64,000 nucleotides of DNA from CAISIP01 sp043759735. GTDB taxonomy: Bacteria; Pseudomonadota; Gammaproteobacteria; Burkholderiales; Burkholderiaceae_C. Where the stretch lies: positions 1 to 64,000 of the forward strand of contig JAYUQC010000120.1 in NCBI GenBank assembly GCA_043759735.1, written 5' to 3'. Made by a program: the position numbers and the translations under genes. This document shows, piece after piece, positions 18,769-29,500 of this stretch. Position 1 is the stretch's first letter. Every line of letters begins with the position of its first letter. The notes beneath the pieces are model-generated. The model was not told the DNA's origin. It was given only the letters and a program-made list of their open reading frames with translations, and made no database searches.

Positions 18769-19803
18769 TCAGGAAAACAGGCGCCGGGCCAGCACCGAGC
18801 CGGCTGCCAGGTCACGCGCCTCGAGCGTGTCGTACAAGCCTTCGAGTTCGCCACCGATCAAATCCATGGTCTCGCGCGCCAGCGGCTGGCCGTTGTCATC
18901 GGTGATGACGCCCTCCATGGCCTGCGCCATTGCCTGTGCCACGTCGCGCAGCCGCACGAAGGGCTGCTCGGACCGATCAACCTGGGCCACGTCCAGCGCC
19001 AGGGATACGTCACGCACCGCGGCTTGCGCCGGATCATCGGCCAGCGCCGCCTGCGTATCGAATCCGAGGCGCAGGACCGGCGGCAGGCCGGCACTGCCGG
19101 CAGGCAACACCATGCGTCCCGGCAGCGCGCCCAGAATGAAGCCCAGCCGCGCGGCATGCTGCTGTACATAGCCGGGGCTCCAGGCCGCGCTGCGCGCGCG
19201 CAGCGTGAAACCGAGCTGTGCATCGTGGCCGCTGGCGAACTGGTCCAGTTCGCGGGCCCGGGCAACTTCCTCGATCATGTCGGGGAAATCGGGTGTACCG
19301 CCGACCGCATCACAAAATGCCTGCGCCTTGGCGACGAACTCGGAGTACTCGATCTCGTTCAACGCACCAGAACGGTTGGCCAGTTGGACACCGGCCTGCA
19401 GGGCTTCGTAACGCTGTCCTGCCAGCGGCGTTTCCCATTGCCGGCTCTGGACGTTCAATCCTTCAACCGCGAAGGGCTTGCTGCCCACGCGACGGGAGGT
19501 CGGTAGTGCCGCAAGCGCGTTCTCACCTCGAATCTCCGACTCCAGAACCACAGGCGCAATAACATCGATCAACGCATCGAGACCCGGCCGCTTGTCGATC
19601 GAGCCCTGCGGCACCGTGGGCGGACCAAAATCCTCTTCGTCCAGGCTTGGTTCAATGGCAGCGGATGCTCCAGCCTCCCGGTCATCGTCACCGGGCAGCG
19701 CCTGTCGCGGCGCGACCTTGCGCGCCGACCAGGCGCCATGCGCCACCACGGCCGCCAGCACCAGGCCACCGGCGATGGCGAGACCGATCTGCAAGGTGCT
19801 CAT
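18769..19803 (-). CDS. zipA: Cell division protein ZipA-like
   Basis: Bitopic inner-membrane protein that tethers FtsZ at the septum. The N-terminus MSTLQIGLAIAGGLVLAAVV is a single membrane anchor. A low-complexity acidic linker follows, and the last ~140 residues (FTLRARSAAWSPGYVQQHAA to the end) resemble the FtsZ-binding ZipA domain. Position between smc and ligA is the usual site in Burkholderiales, which supports the call because ZipA sequences diverge strongly. Two further in-frame ATGs (19812, 19818) give a start five residues longer at most; none has a strong ribosome site. Confidence 0.8.
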   Translation of the reverse strand: MSTLQIGLAIAGGLVLAAVVAHGAWSARKVAPRQALPGDDDREAGASAAIEPSLDEEDFGPPTVPQGSIDKRPGLDALIDVIAPVVLESEIRGENALAALPTSRRVGSKPFAVEGLNVQSRQWETPLAGQRYEALQAGVQLANRSGALNEIEYSEFVAKAQAFCDAVGGTPDFPDMIEEVARARELDQFASGHDAQLGFTLRARSAAWSPGYVQQHAARLGFILGALPGRMVLPAGSAGLPPVLRLGFDTQAALADDPAQAAVRDVSLALDVAQVDRSEQPFVRLRDVAQAMAQAMEGVITDDNGQPLARETMDLIGGELEGLYDTLEARDLAAGSVLARRLFS

Positions 19804-19853
19804 CGTGCTCATGGCCAAGTCAGTACCGCCCGGCCGTTCCGAAGGGACTGACG

Positions 19854-19886
19854 GCCCCCTCGGGGGGCAGCGAACGCAGTGAGCGT
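19854..19886. repeat. GC-rich double-hairpin repeat between smc and zipA
   Basis: Contains GCCCCC/GGGGGC with a three-base loop (19854-19868) and ACGC/GCGT (19874-19886), then a G-run. This differs from the selO/purL element but is the same style of short intergenic palindrome. It lies between the smc stop and the zipA start, where it could attenuate smc-zipA read-through. Confidence 0.6.
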
Positions 19887-19901
19887 GGGGGCAGTTTCAT
19901 T

Positions 19902-22900
19902 TCAGACGGTTTCGACCAAGTTGACCGCCGCATCCATATCGACCGCCACGATGCGCGAGACACCCTGCTCCTGCATCGTGACGCCGATCAGCTGCTGGGC
20001 CATTTCCATGGCGATCTTGTTATGGCTGATGAACAGGAACTGGGTCTCGCGGCTCATGGTGGTGACCAGCTTGGCATAACGCTCGGTATTGGCGTCGTCC
20101 AGCGGCGCGTCCACCTCGTCGAGCAGGCAGAACGGCGCCGGGTTGAGCTGGAAGATCGCAAATACCAGTGCAATAGCCGTCAGTGCTTTTTCGCCGCCCG
20201 ACAGCAGATGGATGGTTTGATTTTTCTTGCCCGGCGGTTGCGCGATGACCTGTACGCCCGAATCCAGAATTTCCTCGCCGGTGATCACCAGCCTGGCGTT
20301 GCCGCCGCCAAACAATTCGGGAAACATCTTGCCGAAGTGCTCGTTGACGGTGTTGAACGTGCCCGCGAGCAACTCCCGCGTTTCGCTGTCGATCTTCTTG
20401 ATCGCGTCCTCCAGCGTTGTCATCGCTTCATTCAGGTCGGCCGACTGCGCATCCAGGAACTGCTTGCGCTCGCGTGCGGTGCTCAACTCATCGAGCGCCG
20501 CCAGGTTGACCGCGCCCAGCGTCGCAACTTCGGCATTGAGCCGGTCGATGGACTGCTGCAGCCCGGCCAGCCGCACGTTGCCCTGCTCGATCGACTGGCG
20601 CAGGGCATCGCGCTCGGCATGGGCGTCGTCCAGCAGTTGCTGGTATTGCTCAGCGCCCAGGCGAGCCGCCTGCTCCTTGAGTTGCAGATCCGTGATGCGT
20701 TGGCGCAGCGGGTCGAGCTCACGCTCGAGTTCCAGCCGGCGTTCGTCGCTGGCACGCAATTTTGCCGTCAGGTCGTCGTATTCGCTGCGCGTGGCGCCTA
20801 GCGCCTGCTCGCGCTCGAGCTTGACCGCCAGCGCGCTTTGCAAGCCCGCCTGCGCGGCGGCGTCACTCAGGCGCGCCAGCTCCTGCGTGGCACCGACCTG
20901 CTCCTGCTCGAGCCGCGACGCCTGTTGCGTGGCGGTCTCGATGGCACGCGCAAGCTCGGACTGGCGCGAACGCAGGCTGCGCAATGCAAACTCCGCTTCC
21001 TGCGCCTGGCGCTCCACGGTGCGCTGCTGCGCACGGTTTTCGGTCAGGCTGTGTTCAGCCTGGATGACCCGATCGTCCAACTGTGTCTGGCGCTCCTGGG
21101 CGTTGGCCAGCTGCATGTCGAGTTCTTCGAATCGCGCCTCGGCTGTCATACGGCGTTCCCGCAATTGCTCCAGCAAGGCATCGATCTCGGCCAGTTCACC
21201 CACCAGCTGATTGCCACGGGCCTGTGCCTGTTCAGCCTGCTGGCGCAGGCGCAGGGTTTCCACCTGCAGCGTATGAGCCTGGTTCTGGTGCTGGGCCGCG
21301 TCGCGGCGCAGCTGCGCCAGGCTGGCGGACGACTCGCTCAACGCGGCTTCGCTGCGCACCAGATCGTGCCCGCTTTGCTCGCAGATCAAGGCCTGTGCGC
21401 GCAACTGCTTCTCCAGGTTCTCGATCTCCTGGGCACGCGCCAGCAGTCCAGCCTGCTCGGAGTCGGGTGCGTAAAACGAAACGCTGTGCGCGCTGACCGC
21501 ATGGCCATCCTGCACATACACCACGTCGCCAGGCTGCAGTTGGCTGCGCGCTGCCATCGCCTGTTCGAGGCTTGGCGCGGTGTAGCAGCCCTGCAACCAA
21601 CCGCGCAGCAGCGCCGCCAGACCGGCATCGTTCAGTTGCAGCAGATCCGACAACCGCGGCAACGCCCCGGCGCCAGCCGCGGGAGCAGCCGCATCCGGCA
21701 GGCTGTAGAACACCAGCTTGGCCGGCGGCGCCTCAACGGCAAACGCCCGCACCATGTCGAGCCTGGACACCTCGAGCGCCCCCATGCGTTCACGCAGCGC
21801 GGCCTCGAGCGCGTTCTCCCAGCCTTGCTGCACATGGATACGGCTCCACAAACCGGCCAGCGACTCCAACCCATGCCTCTTCAGCCATGGTTGCAGCTTG
21901 CCGTCGGTTTTGACCTTCTCCTGCAGCGCCTTGAGCGCCTCCATGCGTGCGGACAGGGCAGCTTGGCGCGACGCCTCGGTATTGACGCCTTGTTGGTGAT
22001 CACGCCGCGCCTGTTCCAAAGCGGGCAGCGCCTCTTGCATGTCTTGCAGCCGCGCATCGGCGACGCCAGCCGCTTGCCTGGACTGCTCCCATTGGGCTTC
22101 GAGGCTCGCGAGGTGCTGCGCATCGGGTGCCTGCAATGCACGCTGGTCCGCATCGAGCCGCTCGCGCCGGGTCTCCAACTGCCGCGACTGCTCCTGCACG
22201 CTGCGCTGCTCGGCGGCCAGTACCTGGATCTGCTGCTGGACCTGGCCGGCCTTTGAACGCTGTTCACTGGCCAGCGACTGGGCGAGTCGAAGGGTCTCCT
22301 GCAACTGCGGCTGCTGTCGCGACTGGTCCTCGACCCGGCCCGCCAGCACCACGCTTTCTTCCCGCGCCTGCTCCGCGTTCTGTTCAAGCCCACCGGTCTC
22401 ATGTTCGGCATCCTGGCGCCGCTGCAGCCATTGCGCAAATTGTTCCTGGAGCGTCGCAAGGCGCTGCTCGGTCTGCTTGCGACCCTCGACCACGAAACGA
22501 ATCTCGGCTTCCAGCCGGCCCACCTCGGTGCTCGCTTCGTACAGCCGGCCCTGCGCCTGGTTGACCTGGTCGCCGGCGGCGTAGTGCGCCTGGCGCACCG
22601 TCTCCAGGTTCGACTCGATCTGGCGCAGATCTGCGACCCGGCTCTCCATCGCCATGACGGCCGATTGCACGTCCTGCCCGATCCGGGCCTGGTCGGCCTG
22701 CGCCTCGTTGAGCTTGAGCAGCCACGACTGGTGCTGGCGCCGGGTCACGTCGGCCTGCAGCGTCTTGTATTTCTGCGCCACCTCGGCCTGTTTCTCGAGT
22801 TTGTCCAGGTTGCTACCGAGTTCGCGCAGGATGTCCTCGACGCGGGTCAGGTTCTCGCGCGTATCACCCAGGCGGCTTTCAGTTTCGCGGCGCCGTTCCT

Positions 22901-23420
22901 TGTATTTGGATACACCGGCCGCCTCCTCCAGGAACAGGCGCAATTCTTCCGGCTTGGACTCGATGATGCGGCTGATCGTGCCCTGGCCGATGATGGCGTA
23001 GGCGCGTGGTCCCAGGCCGGTGCCCAGGAAGACGTCTTGCACATCGCGCCGGCGCACCGGCTGGTTGTTGATGTAGTAGCTGCTGGTGCCGTCCCGTGTC
23101 AGCACCCGTTTGACGGCGATCTCCGCGAACTGGCCCCACTGCCCACCGGCACGGTTGTCGGCGTTCTCGAATATGAGTTCGACACTGGCGCGGCTTGCGG
23201 GCTTGCGCGACGTCGTGCCATTGAATATGACGTCCTGCATGGACTCGCCACGCAACTCGCTGGCACGGCTTTCACCCAGCACCCATCGCACCGCGTCCAT
23301 GATGTTCGACTTGCCGCAACCATTGGGGCCCACGACGCCGACCAGCTGGCCCGGCAACTGGAAATGGGTGGGTTCCGCAAAGGACTTGAAACCCGATAGC
23401 TTGATCGAATTGAGACGCAC
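19902..23420 (-). CDS. smc: Chromosome segregation protein SMC
   Basis: Condensin-type ATPase that organises and segregates the chromosome with ScpA/ScpB. The 1,172-residue protein has the Walker A GPNGCGKSNIMDAVRW near residue 32, long coiled coils rich in Glu/Gln/Arg/Ala, a central hinge (about residues 500-640, around LAGLWSRIHVQQGWENALEA), the ABC signature LLSGGEKALTAIALVFA and Walker B PFCLLDEVDAPLDD at the C-terminus. Translation starts at GTG (23418-23420). It is first in the smc-zipA-ligA-def run and divergent from the small FecR gene. Confidence 0.96.
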   Translation of the reverse strand: MRLNSIKLSGFKSFAEPTHFQLPGQLVGVVGPNGCGKSNIMDAVRWVLGESRASELRGESMQDVIFNGTTSRKPASRASVELIFENADNRAGGQWGQFAEIAVKRVLTRDGTSSYYINNQPVRRRDVQDVFLGTGLGPRAYAIIGQGTISRIIESKPEELRLFLEEAAGVSKYKERRRETESRLGDTRENLTRVEDILRELGSNLDKLEKQAEVAQKYKTLQADVTRRQHQSWLLKLNEAQADQARIGQDVQSAVMAMESRVADLRQIESNLETVRQAHYAAGDQVNQAQGRLYEASTEVGRLEAEIRFVVEGRKQTEQRLATLQEQFAQWLQRRQDAEHETGGLEQNAEQAREESVVLAGRVEDQSRQQPQLQETLRLAQSLASEQRSKAGQVQQQIQVLAAEQRSVQEQSRQLETRRERLDADQRALQAPDAQHLASLEAQWEQSRQAAGVADARLQDMQEALPALEQARRDHQQGVNTEASRQAALSARMEALKALQEKVKTDGKLQPWLKRHGLESLAGLWSRIHVQQGWENALEAALRERMGALEVSRLDMVRAFAVEAPPAKLVFYSLPDAAAPAAGAGALPRLSDLLQLNDAGLAALLRGWLQGCYTAPSLEQAMAARSQLQPGDVVYVQDGHAVSAHSVSFYAPDSEQAGLLARAQEIENLEKQLRAQALICEQSGHDLVRSEAALSESSASLAQLRRDAAQHQNQAHTLQVETLRLRQQAEQAQARGNQLVGELAEIDALLEQLRERRMTAEARFEELDMQLANAQERQTQLDDRVIQAEHSLTENRAQQRTVERQAQEAEFALRSLRSRQSELARAIETATQQASRLEQEQVGATQELARLSDAAAQAGLQSALAVKLEREQALGATRSEYDDLTAKLRASDERRLELERELDPLRQRITDLQLKEQAARLGAEQYQQLLDDAHAERDALRQSIEQGNVRLAGLQQSIDRLNAEVATLGAVNLAALDELSTARERKQFLDAQSADLNEAMTTLEDAIKKIDSETRELLAGTFNTVNEHFGKMFPELFGGGNARLVITGEEILDSGVQVIAQPPGKKNQTIHLLSGGEKALTAIALVFAIFQLNPAPFCLLDEVDAPLDDANTERYAKLVTTMSRETQFLFISHNKIAMEMAQQLIGVTMQEQGVSRIVAVDMDAAVNLVETV

Positions 23421-23651
23421 GGACTACAGGAGCACGATGGGGAGGAACAAAACACGAATGGGGTATGCCCTGGAGAAGCGGACATGCCGCGCCAGGATGG
23501 CCGGATGATACCGTGTCGGGCCCAGGCAACGGGTCCCATCGTGACTTTGTTGTAACTGCCTGGGCTCCGAGCGCGTGGTAGCATCGGCAGGCATCCGCCC
23601 GGCGCCGTGACAGTGGTCGCCGCGCGATCTGCCACCGTACCAGGAGACCGC

Positions 23652-24383
23652 ATGAAGGACGAGATCGACGATCCGCGACGCCAGATTCTGGTACGGGCGC
23701 TTGCGGCAGGTTTGCTGGGATCGGCATTGACGCCGGCACAAGCGATCACGTTCGGCATCTTCGGCAGCAAGCCGACCAAATTGCCGGAAAACCAGTCGAT
23801 CTACGGCCTGTCCGGGCAGGTTACCGTCAACGAAGAAACCGCGACACTGCAGACCCGCATCAAGCCGGGCGACACGGTGCAGACAGCCAGCAACAGCGAA
23901 ATCGTGTTTGTCGTCAACAGCCATTCCATGATCCTGCGCAGCGACAGCAAGCTGCTGATCGAGCGGCCGGACAATGCCGTTTCGTCGGCCATCATCGGTG
24001 GCCTGCGCATGCTGACCGGCAAGCTGCTGTCGGTGTCGCGCAACTCCAACATGCGCGTAACGTCGGCCACCGCGACCATCGGTATTCGGGGTACCGGTTT
24101 TTATATCGAGGCGGACCCGGAACGCACGTATTTCTGTACCTGCTACGGCGCGACCGAGGTCGAAGCCAATGCCGACCCGCAAAGCCGCGAGACGGTGGCA
24201 GCCTCCCGCCATGACCGGCCGCTATACATCGTGGCCGACGGCAGCGCCGGAAACAATATCCGCAATGCGCCGTTCATCAACCACACCGACCAGGAACTGT
24301 CGCTGATCGAGACGCTGGTCGGGCGCAAGACGCCATTTGTATTCTCCGGCTCGACCTATACCGGGCCGCGCAGAACCTACTGA
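23652..24383 (+). CDS. Exported single FecR-domain protein
   Basis: 243 residues. The start at 23652 has AGGAG eight bases upstream. The N-terminus (DDPRRQILVRALAAGLLGSA...AQA) looks like an export signal, with an RR pair reminiscent of Tat signals. A FecR-type beta domain spans roughly residues 48-155, with LKPGDTVQT-like and SEIVFVVNSHSMILRSDS segments, GGLRMLTGKLLSV and the TSATATIGIRGTGFYIE motif (137-153). Two cysteines (C162, C164) follow. Unlike iron-signalling FecR it has no cytoplasmic anti-sigma region, and no sigma-factor gene is nearby. The larger FecR protein at 33696-35159 shares the motif. Role unknown; it may be linked to the surface-protein genes that follow. Confidence 0.75.
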   Translation: MKDEIDDPRRQILVRALAAGLLGSALTPAQAITFGIFGSKPTKLPENQSIYGLSGQVTVNEETATLQTRIKPGDTVQTASNSEIVFVVNSHSMILRSDSKLLIERPDNAVSSAIIGGLRMLTGKLLSVSRNSNMRVTSATATIGIRGTGFYIEADPERTYFCTCYGATEVEANADPQSRETVAASRHDRPLYIVADGSAGNNIRNAPFINHTDQELSLIETLVGRKTPFVFSGSTYTGPRRTY

Positions 24384-24416
24384 GCCGCCCCCACAGGCCT
24401 GGCTGCACCAGGACCG
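24384..24416. repeat. Degenerate copy of the palindromic repeat
   Basis: The sequence just after the FecR stop resembles the first third of copy A, including CCTGG-CTGCA-CCAGG as a small hairpin, but lacks the long hairpin. It lies between convergent genes and may serve as a terminator. The rest of the gap up to 24500 shows no gene. Confidence 0.4.
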
Positions 24417-24499
24417 CTGCGCCGGCACCGGCCAGCGCAGTGGCGTGGAACTGTTCGGGCGCCAAGGCCGGCGGACCCGGCCCCCCAACCCGAACGTAA

Positions 24500-26533
24500 C
24501 TACTCCGGCGCGCCGTTCAGGATCCAGTTCAGGATCAGGTCGAAGTCTGCACGCCCGGCCGAGCCTGGCGTAAGGCTGGTGTCGTAACCTGGACGCGGCG
24601 TGGTGAGCGGGAAATCGTTCGCCCCATGGTGTTGTCCGGCCGGCTTGCGCAACAGAGGGCTTGCCGCGATGTCGGTGAAATTGATGCGCCCGCGCAGCTC
24701 GGTATAGAACCAGTGGTCGTTGGTGGCACTGTTCTCGGTGCCAATGCCTGTGCCGGCACGATCCTGCGCCAAATACCAGATCGGCGGAATCTTCTGCCCA
24801 TTGCCATTTGGCTTGTGGCATTGCGTGCAATCACCAGCGCCATTTTGCAGTACTGCCTTGACGTCGGCAAATCGCAGGTCGGTTGGCGCCTTGACCATCG
24901 CGTCGGTCTTGACCACGATGGAGAACTGCGCCGGCACGCTGTTTAGGCCGCCCCTGCTGGCGATCAACTGTACTGAATAGGTACCATCTGCGGTGGCGAT
25001 GAACGTCGGCTGCAGCGACGCAGTATTGGCGAGCGACGCGCCACCGCCCGGATTGGTCAGCAGGCTCCACTGGTAGGAATCGGCATACAGGCTCATGGCT
25101 GCCGACAATGTGGACGGGCCGAGCTTGAGCACCCGGTCCGGCCCCGGATCTGCGATCGGTCTACCCGGCATGCTGGCCCCATCGGCGAATCCACGCGACA
25201 CCAGGTAATTGCCCATGGTCTGGAACATGCTCGGCGTACTTTGGTACTTGTCGTAGATCAGCTTGGCCAGCGGCATGTTGCCCCGATCCACCATGTGGGC
25301 CTTGATGCGGTCCCGGTAACTGTCGAACTTCGGGAAACTCTCGAAATCGACGTCCGACTGGTTGCCGCTGCCGCGCAGCAGGTGGCAAACCCGGCAGGCC
25401 TGGGCCTGCACATCGAGGTACAGCGCCGATTGTCCGGCGGTAACCCAGGACTGCTCCACATAGGTGTCGGTCGTGAACGTGGCCGCGTTGGGCAGACCGA
25501 CGCCGCCATACATGTCCTTGAGGTGAACCGCCGCCGTACCCTGGTACTCATCGCGCGTCGCGACCCGCCGGCAGGCATCTTCCGGCCCGGTAGGAATGGG
25601 CGCAGCCAGTCCGGGCGCTGGCAACGACATCGAGCACAACACGAGTTTGTTGATTTCCTTGATCGCCGGCTCCTGCTCGGCGCGGCTGAATCCGGGAATG
25701 GTCGAGAAATCGAACGAAGACGGCTCGAACGGATGCAACTGCGCCGCGACATCACCCCGATGCTGCGAGGTGCTGTTCAAGACCAGCGGATACAGGGCCT
25801 TGCCGGTCACCGGGTCCGGCGGTGTCAGCGGATCGCCCCGGCCGCCGTGACAAGAGGTGCAGACGGTCGGCATCGCCTTGGACGGACGTCCGTCCAGGCT
25901 CAAGGTGGTCAAGCGCGTACCGGCGCCGGGATCGAAAGTGTAGAACTTGACGAACCAGGACTGCTTGTTGTTGGCCGCGGGCCGGCCGTCCAGGCCCGCC
26001 TTCGGACCGGGACCGAATTCGATCGCATTGGTACCCAGGTGCCACTGCGGCGAGCGCTGGATCGCGGCCTCCAGGTTCAGCGGCGTATACCCGCCGTAGG
26101 CGCCGACCAGATAGTTCTCGACCACGAAGGCCATCGTGCCGTCCGGATTGCGATGCGCGGTCATACGCCGACCATACCCCAGGTCGCGCTGGTCGCCGAT
26201 GACGACCGAATACTCCACATGCCCGCCGGTGGTGACGCCGATGTTGTTGGCGAGCTTCCACTTGGCCAGTGTGTCCTTGTCGTTGTTGGGATCGATCGCC
26301 TCGTAATAGGCATCCGCATAGGCCTTGATGCCGACCTCGAACTGCCCGTCGGTGCGCACGATCGGATTGGGATACAACAGAAAACGGTCCAGTCCGGTGG
26401 CCTGCGCCGCAGCCCGCACCGCAGTCTGGATGTCGCCGCTCGTGCTGCTCCCACCGCCACCACCACCGCAGGCGGCCAGCAAAGTGGCGGTGGCAATCGC
26501 CACCAGTAGTCTTGATCCAGGTCCAATTTGCAT
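24500..26533 (-). CDS. Three-haem c-type cytochrome lipoprotein with Ig-like domain
   Basis: 677-residue exported lipoprotein. Signal LLVAIATATLLAAC places the lipidated cysteine at residue 22, followed by a glycine stretch. Three haem-c sites are visible: CTSCH (225-229), CRVCH (380-384) and CTQCH (569-573). An Ig/PKD-like beta domain lies between haems 2 and 3 (about 465-545). Start choice: AGGAA ends right before a first ATG (26539) and sits six bases before the ATG at 26533, so the latter is used. It begins 10 bases after the giant fusion gene on the same strand, so the two are almost certainly co-transcribed. Likely outer-membrane anchored and redox active; the partner and substrate are unknown. 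Confidence 0.82.
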   Translation of the reverse strand: MQIGPGSRLLVAIATATLLAACGGGGGGSSTSGDIQTAVRAAAQATGLDRFLLYPNPIVRTDGQFEVGIKAYADAYYEAIDPNNDKDTLAKWKLANNIGVTTGGHVEYSVVIGDQRDLGYGRRMTAHRNPDGTMAFVVENYLVGAYGGYTPLNLEAAIQRSPQWHLGTNAIEFGPGPKAGLDGRPAANNKQSWFVKFYTFDPGAGTRLTTLSLDGRPSKAMPTVCTSCHGGRGDPLTPPDPVTGKALYPLVLNSTSQHRGDVAAQLHPFEPSSFDFSTIPGFSRAEQEPAIKEINKLVLCSMSLPAPGLAAPIPTGPEDACRRVATRDEYQGTAAVHLKDMYGGVGLPNAATFTTDTYVEQSWVTAGQSALYLDVQAQACRVCHLLRGSGNQSDVDFESFPKFDSYRDRIKAHMVDRGNMPLAKLIYDKYQSTPSMFQTMGNYLVSRGFADGASMPGRPIADPGPDRVLKLGPSTLSAAMSLYADSYQWSLLTNPGGGASLANTASLQPTFIATADGTYSVQLIASRGGLNSVPAQFSIVVKTDAMVKAPTDLRFADVKAVLQNGAGDCTQCHKPNGNGQKIPPIWYLAQDRAGTGIGTENSATNDHWFYTELRGRINFTDIAASPLLRKPAGQHHGANDFPLTTPRPGYDTSLTPGSAGRADFDLILNWILNGAPE

Positions 26534-26543
26534 CGTCATCTTC

Positions 26544-29500
26544 CTAGAACCGCATCAGATAAACCGCCGACAGCTGGTTGGCAATGTAGCTCCTGGGCGA
26601 AGTCACCCAGCCCGGGCGCAGGCCCGGCGTGGAGCGGATATGCCGCCATGAAAAATCGATCGAGTCACGCGGACCGAGGCCCAGGTTGTAGCCCATGGTC
26701 AGCAGCACGGTATTGCCGCGGAACCGGTAGCTGAACAACTGGCCCCCGGCATAGGCATCGTCCTGTGCGAACACCTCGGCGATGGTTACGTTCTCCAGCG
26801 AGGCACGCCCGGTCGAGACGATGTCGCCGCGACGGTATTCGCCACCCAGGTACAGGATCTCCTTGTCGCTCAGCGCATAGTCGATGTTGCCCCGGATCGC
26901 GTTGTCGCGGGTGCTGAACACCTTGCTGCTGGCATTGCGCAGGTTGTGCGACAGGGCCGCAAAGACATTGATGCGATCGGTCAGCGGCTGGCGGTACGAT
27001 ACGCCGACACTGATTCGATAACCATCGCGCAGCGACGACTCGAACGCCTCCGCGGAAACCCGGCCGAACGCACCGAAGGTGGGTTCGTCGAACTCCGACG
27101 ATGCGCGGTACTGGTATTCGGCCTCGGCGCTGGCAGACAGCCGACTCAGACCATTGAAGCGCCGTGCCTTCTCGCCACCCAGGGTGCCGATCATCAAAAC
27201 CCGCGACTGCTCCGACAGCGGCTGCACGATAGTCTTGCTGACATTGAGCGCATAGGAGTGGTCGCCGCGCGTGTCCGGACCGGCCTTGGCACGGGTCACG
27301 TTGTCATCGTACACCGCGCCAGCCTCAAGCTGCACGTTGATCGGCTCGTCGTGCACCAGCTTCGGGTCCTGCGACAGCAGGCGCGGCAGGCCACGTACAT
27401 CGAAGTCCTTGCTCAGGCGCAACCGCAGCGCATGGGTAGACGCATTCGAGAACGAATGGCTGAGCTGGTATTCCACCGACAGCGTCAATCCGTCACGCAA
27501 GATGAAGTCGCTGCCCAGGCCAAGCAGCATGGAGTCCCGTGGGCCGCCGGCGGAGGCCAGCGTATAGCGCGGCCCTCCCACCTGATCCGCATACCCGATC
27601 GTGGCCTGGCCGGAACGCCGGAATTCATGCCGGTACTCAACGCGCAGGCGGGGCACCGCGTAGCCGAATTCGGTGGCGTGGATGGATTCCGCGCGCATGC
27701 CCAATGCGCCTTGCACCGACGTATGTGTCTGCGCGAAATAGGTCAGCGCATAGGCGCCGGCGCCGGTTTCGGTGCTGTTGTCCAGGCGGTCAGTTGAGAA
27801 GTCGACACGACCGTATGGCGACAGCAGCAGGTTCCCGTTGCGGAATTCATAGCCACCTGCCAGTGAACCAAATATCTGGGTGCCACTGCGCTTGCCCAGC
27901 GCGAAATCATTGGCGGGCGCGACAAACCGGGTCGTATCGAAGGCCAGCGAGCCGAATCCGAGCAGCGCATCGACAAAGGTGTTCTTGCTCGGTTGGTAGC
28001 TGCCGTACACCGCGATCGAATATCCCTTGGCACGGTTGACCGAGCCGTCGGTGCCCACCAGCGTCTTGTCGCGGGCATAACCCAGGCCCAGGCCCAGCGC
28101 CAGCGTGTCGCTGTAGCGCTTGTCGGCGCCCACCGTGATGCCGCTCGAACTGAACTCGCTGCCGCTGAAACCGCCGCTGGCATCGCGGGTACCAAAAGTA
28201 GCCACGCCCTCGACCCAGTAGCTGGTCGAATCGCCGGTGCGCCCCGCGCCACTGGACAGGCCCAGTCCGCTGGCCACACCAGACAAGTTCACCGAACGGT
28301 TTTTCACCAGCGACAGCACACCTTCGGCCAGCGGCATTGACTTGATGCCCAGGCCGCTGGCCAATGCATCGAGCACCTCGGATTCGCGCGCCACCGTGGG
28401 CGTGCGATTGCCCGCCCCTGCTGGCGTGATATCGCCAGGCAACTGCGCTGTCACCGCGTTCGCGGCGCCCCCGGCAAACGCGTTGCCGCCCAGGCTTGGC
28501 ACGGCTTGCGCACGAGCGGCTGCGGCGCCGCCGGACAGCCCGGACTCGCCAAAGCCGGCAAATGCACTGGCCGTACCCGGGGCCCGCAATCCGGCCACGG
28601 GTGGATTCGCCTCGCCCGCGCTGCGGTGCAGCGACTCCATGCGCCGCTGGAAGTTGGAAATCTGCGCGCGCGAGAACCGCTGCGCGGTCTCGCTCTGCGC
28701 GGTCAGCAATCCGGTTACGACCGGATCCTGTGTCGGATTCGGCCGCCCGGTCACGGTGACAGTCACCAATCCCTGTGGCGACATGCCGCCCGCGCCCGAG
28801 CCCACGAAAGTAAACGTATCGGCACCGAAAAAGTTGTTGACCGGCGTGTAGGTGACGCGGGTTCCGTTGGCAACCGCCGTACCGTGTGCCGGCGTCGCGA
28901 CGATCGACACGCCCGTGGGCGCAAAACCGCCAAACAGGCAACTCGCCAGGTCCAGCGTGGTGGCCGTGTTCAGCGGCACTTCCATCGCACAGGCCGTCGG
29001 CGCAGGTACGCCCACGGTGAACACGACGGCCCTGGGCGTGCCAAATGCCGGGCCCGGCGCCTGATTGTCGGCCGACAACATCGCGGTGAAGACACCCGGC
29101 GTCGTCGGCGTCCCGCTGATGATGCCGGTCGTGGCGTGCAGCTGCAGGCCAGGCGGCAGGCCGGTCTGCTGATACGCCGTGATCACCGGATTGGTGGCAA
29201 CGACCTGGATCGGCGTGATCGCCACCCCAGCAAGGAAACTGGCAAACACCGGACTGGTGATCGTCGGCTTGACATCGGAGATGATGTTGAATGTCAATGC
29301 TACCGGCGCACTGACAGCGAACGCGTTTTGTGCGGTGAACCGTACCGTGAATAGCCCACTGGTGCTTGGCGTGCCGGTGATGGCGCCGTTGGAACTGTTC
29401 AACAACAACCCGTCGGGCAACACGCTGCCCGTATCCAACGCAAAAACGTTCACCGGCTGAGTCGCGGTCACCGAGAACGCAGGGAATGGCGTACTCACAT

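Noticed and set aside
23652..24383. Classical FecR anti-sigma regulator
   Set aside because: There is no N-terminal cytoplasmic domain, no transmembrane anchor after it, and no ECF sigma-factor or TonB receptor gene nearby.
24500..26533. Calling the three-haem lipoprotein a MauG/cytochrome c peroxidase
   Set aside because: Haem sites are spaced about 155-190 residues apart with an Ig-like insert, and the peroxidase motifs I know are not visible.
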